DNA from: Oxyruncus cristatus
Lineage: Eukaryota > Chordata > Aves > Passeriformes > Cotingidae
Reading direction: 5' to 3'
Assembly: GCA_013399855.1 (NCBI GenBank)
Contig: VXAY01002056.1
Span: 2,584,414 to 2,648,413 of the forward strand
DNA: 64,000 nt
The notes under the pieces are model-generated. The model worked only from the letters and a program-made list of their open reading frames with translations, searched no databases and was not told where the DNA came from. Positions 63,275 to 64,000 of the stretch are shown in pieces; the stretch's first letter is position 1; each line of letters begins with the position of its first letter. A program made the translations under genes and the position numbers.

Positions 63275-64000
63275 TTGCCTTGCTCTCTCTCTAAAGGTAG
63301 ATCTATGCCCTCATACTTCTTGCTTGTTTTGTCACATTTGTCTTCACTTATTTGAAATAAATACTTAATCAAGCACTGCATACGCCTGGCTCAGTCAGAC
63401 ATACCCTGCTCAGTGTTTGAGGACCTTTGTAACTACTATGTCAAAACCTAGATAGACTATTCTAGTTACTGACAATTTTGTAAAATGTAATCTCAAACTT
63501 CTTAAAGACCAATTTTAATTAAACTGCTGAGAAATATATCACGAAATCCCATGTGATTAATGATGAGTATATAATTGAGCAAGTGATCTCAACCAAATCA
63601 CTTATGCACTTCATGCTTCAGTGGCAGAAAGAGGTCTAAAAATCAGATTCCTGTACTGCTAATTTTTAATGATGCTGCCATTATAAACACTGAATTAAAG
63701 TATTTCTTGTTTGGACAGAATTAACTTTAGTCTTTCTGCAGTGTTGGGTTTCTCCCCCCCAAAAAAGTTCTCTCCTGCCATATAGATATTTAAGAAGACT
63801 TGTTCAGCAAGAAGGGTTGCATATCAGAGAGAGGAAAAAGTGGCCTTACTTTCTCCGAGTAGCCAGTGACCCTGGACTGCTCTGCTTTGGGGATTCTTAA
63901 AGGGAGGCCTCTCCCGAGCAGGCCAAGCAGCTGCACTGAAAATGAAGCCATGTTTGTCTTTAAATAGATGCCAGAGATCACAGTTGGTTTCGAAATTTTA
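63275..64000. other. Window end, no gene seen
   Basis: No exon or repeat supported. Confidence 0.5.

Noticed and set aside
53166..64000. Possible exons of human GATM neighbours (for example SLC28A2, SPATA5L1, or the C15orf48/miR-147b locus)
   Set aside because: I looked for their conserved protein motifs and for the miR-147b sequence on both strands and did not see them. A translated search would be needed to exclude weak exons.

Overview
The window is nuclear DNA from a vertebrate, most likely a bird. It holds three multi-exon genes on the + strand, with conserved proteins and canonical GT-AG introns. It also holds degraded CR1-type LINE remnants, old CORE-SINE (MIR-like) fragments, and a solo LTR of a class common in avian genomes. 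I cannot identify the species. All introns and exon phases below were worked out by hand, by matching splice sites to conserved protein sequence recalled from the human orthologues.

Layout: (1) 1718-13162, GABPB1, the ankyrin-repeat beta subunit of GA-binding protein/NRF-2. There are eight coding exons and 383 residues; non-coding upstream exon(s) and the promoter lie before the window. (2) 17594-27123, HDC, histidine decarboxylase. There are twelve coding exons and 666 residues, with a TATA box at 17493 and two GATA-type sites just upstream. (3) 38447-52251, GATM, mitochondrial glycine amidinotransferase. There are nine coding exons and 422 residues, starting in a CpG island with a TATA-like box and ending at a clear AATAAA at 53143. 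The stretches 27.3-38.2 kb and 53.2-64 kb show no gene that I can support.

The three genes do unrelated jobs: a transcription factor subunit, histamine synthesis, and the first step of creatine synthesis. They are neighbours, not a pathway. GABPB1 followed by HDC in the same orientation matches the human 15q21.2 order. GATM directly after HDC does not match human, where GATM lies about 5 Mb away.

Items worth a second look are: the GABPB1 isoform signals (a lost distal donor in exon 5, and a read-through terminus with its own poly(A) signal after exon 8); U-rich tracts at both ends of HDC intron 3; an exact 129-bp duplication flanking a single N in GATM intron 2, probably an assembly error; an avian solo LTR at 57366-57930; and two short tandem duplications. 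I found no evidence for a novel biological system such as a CRISPR, defence or mobile gene cluster.
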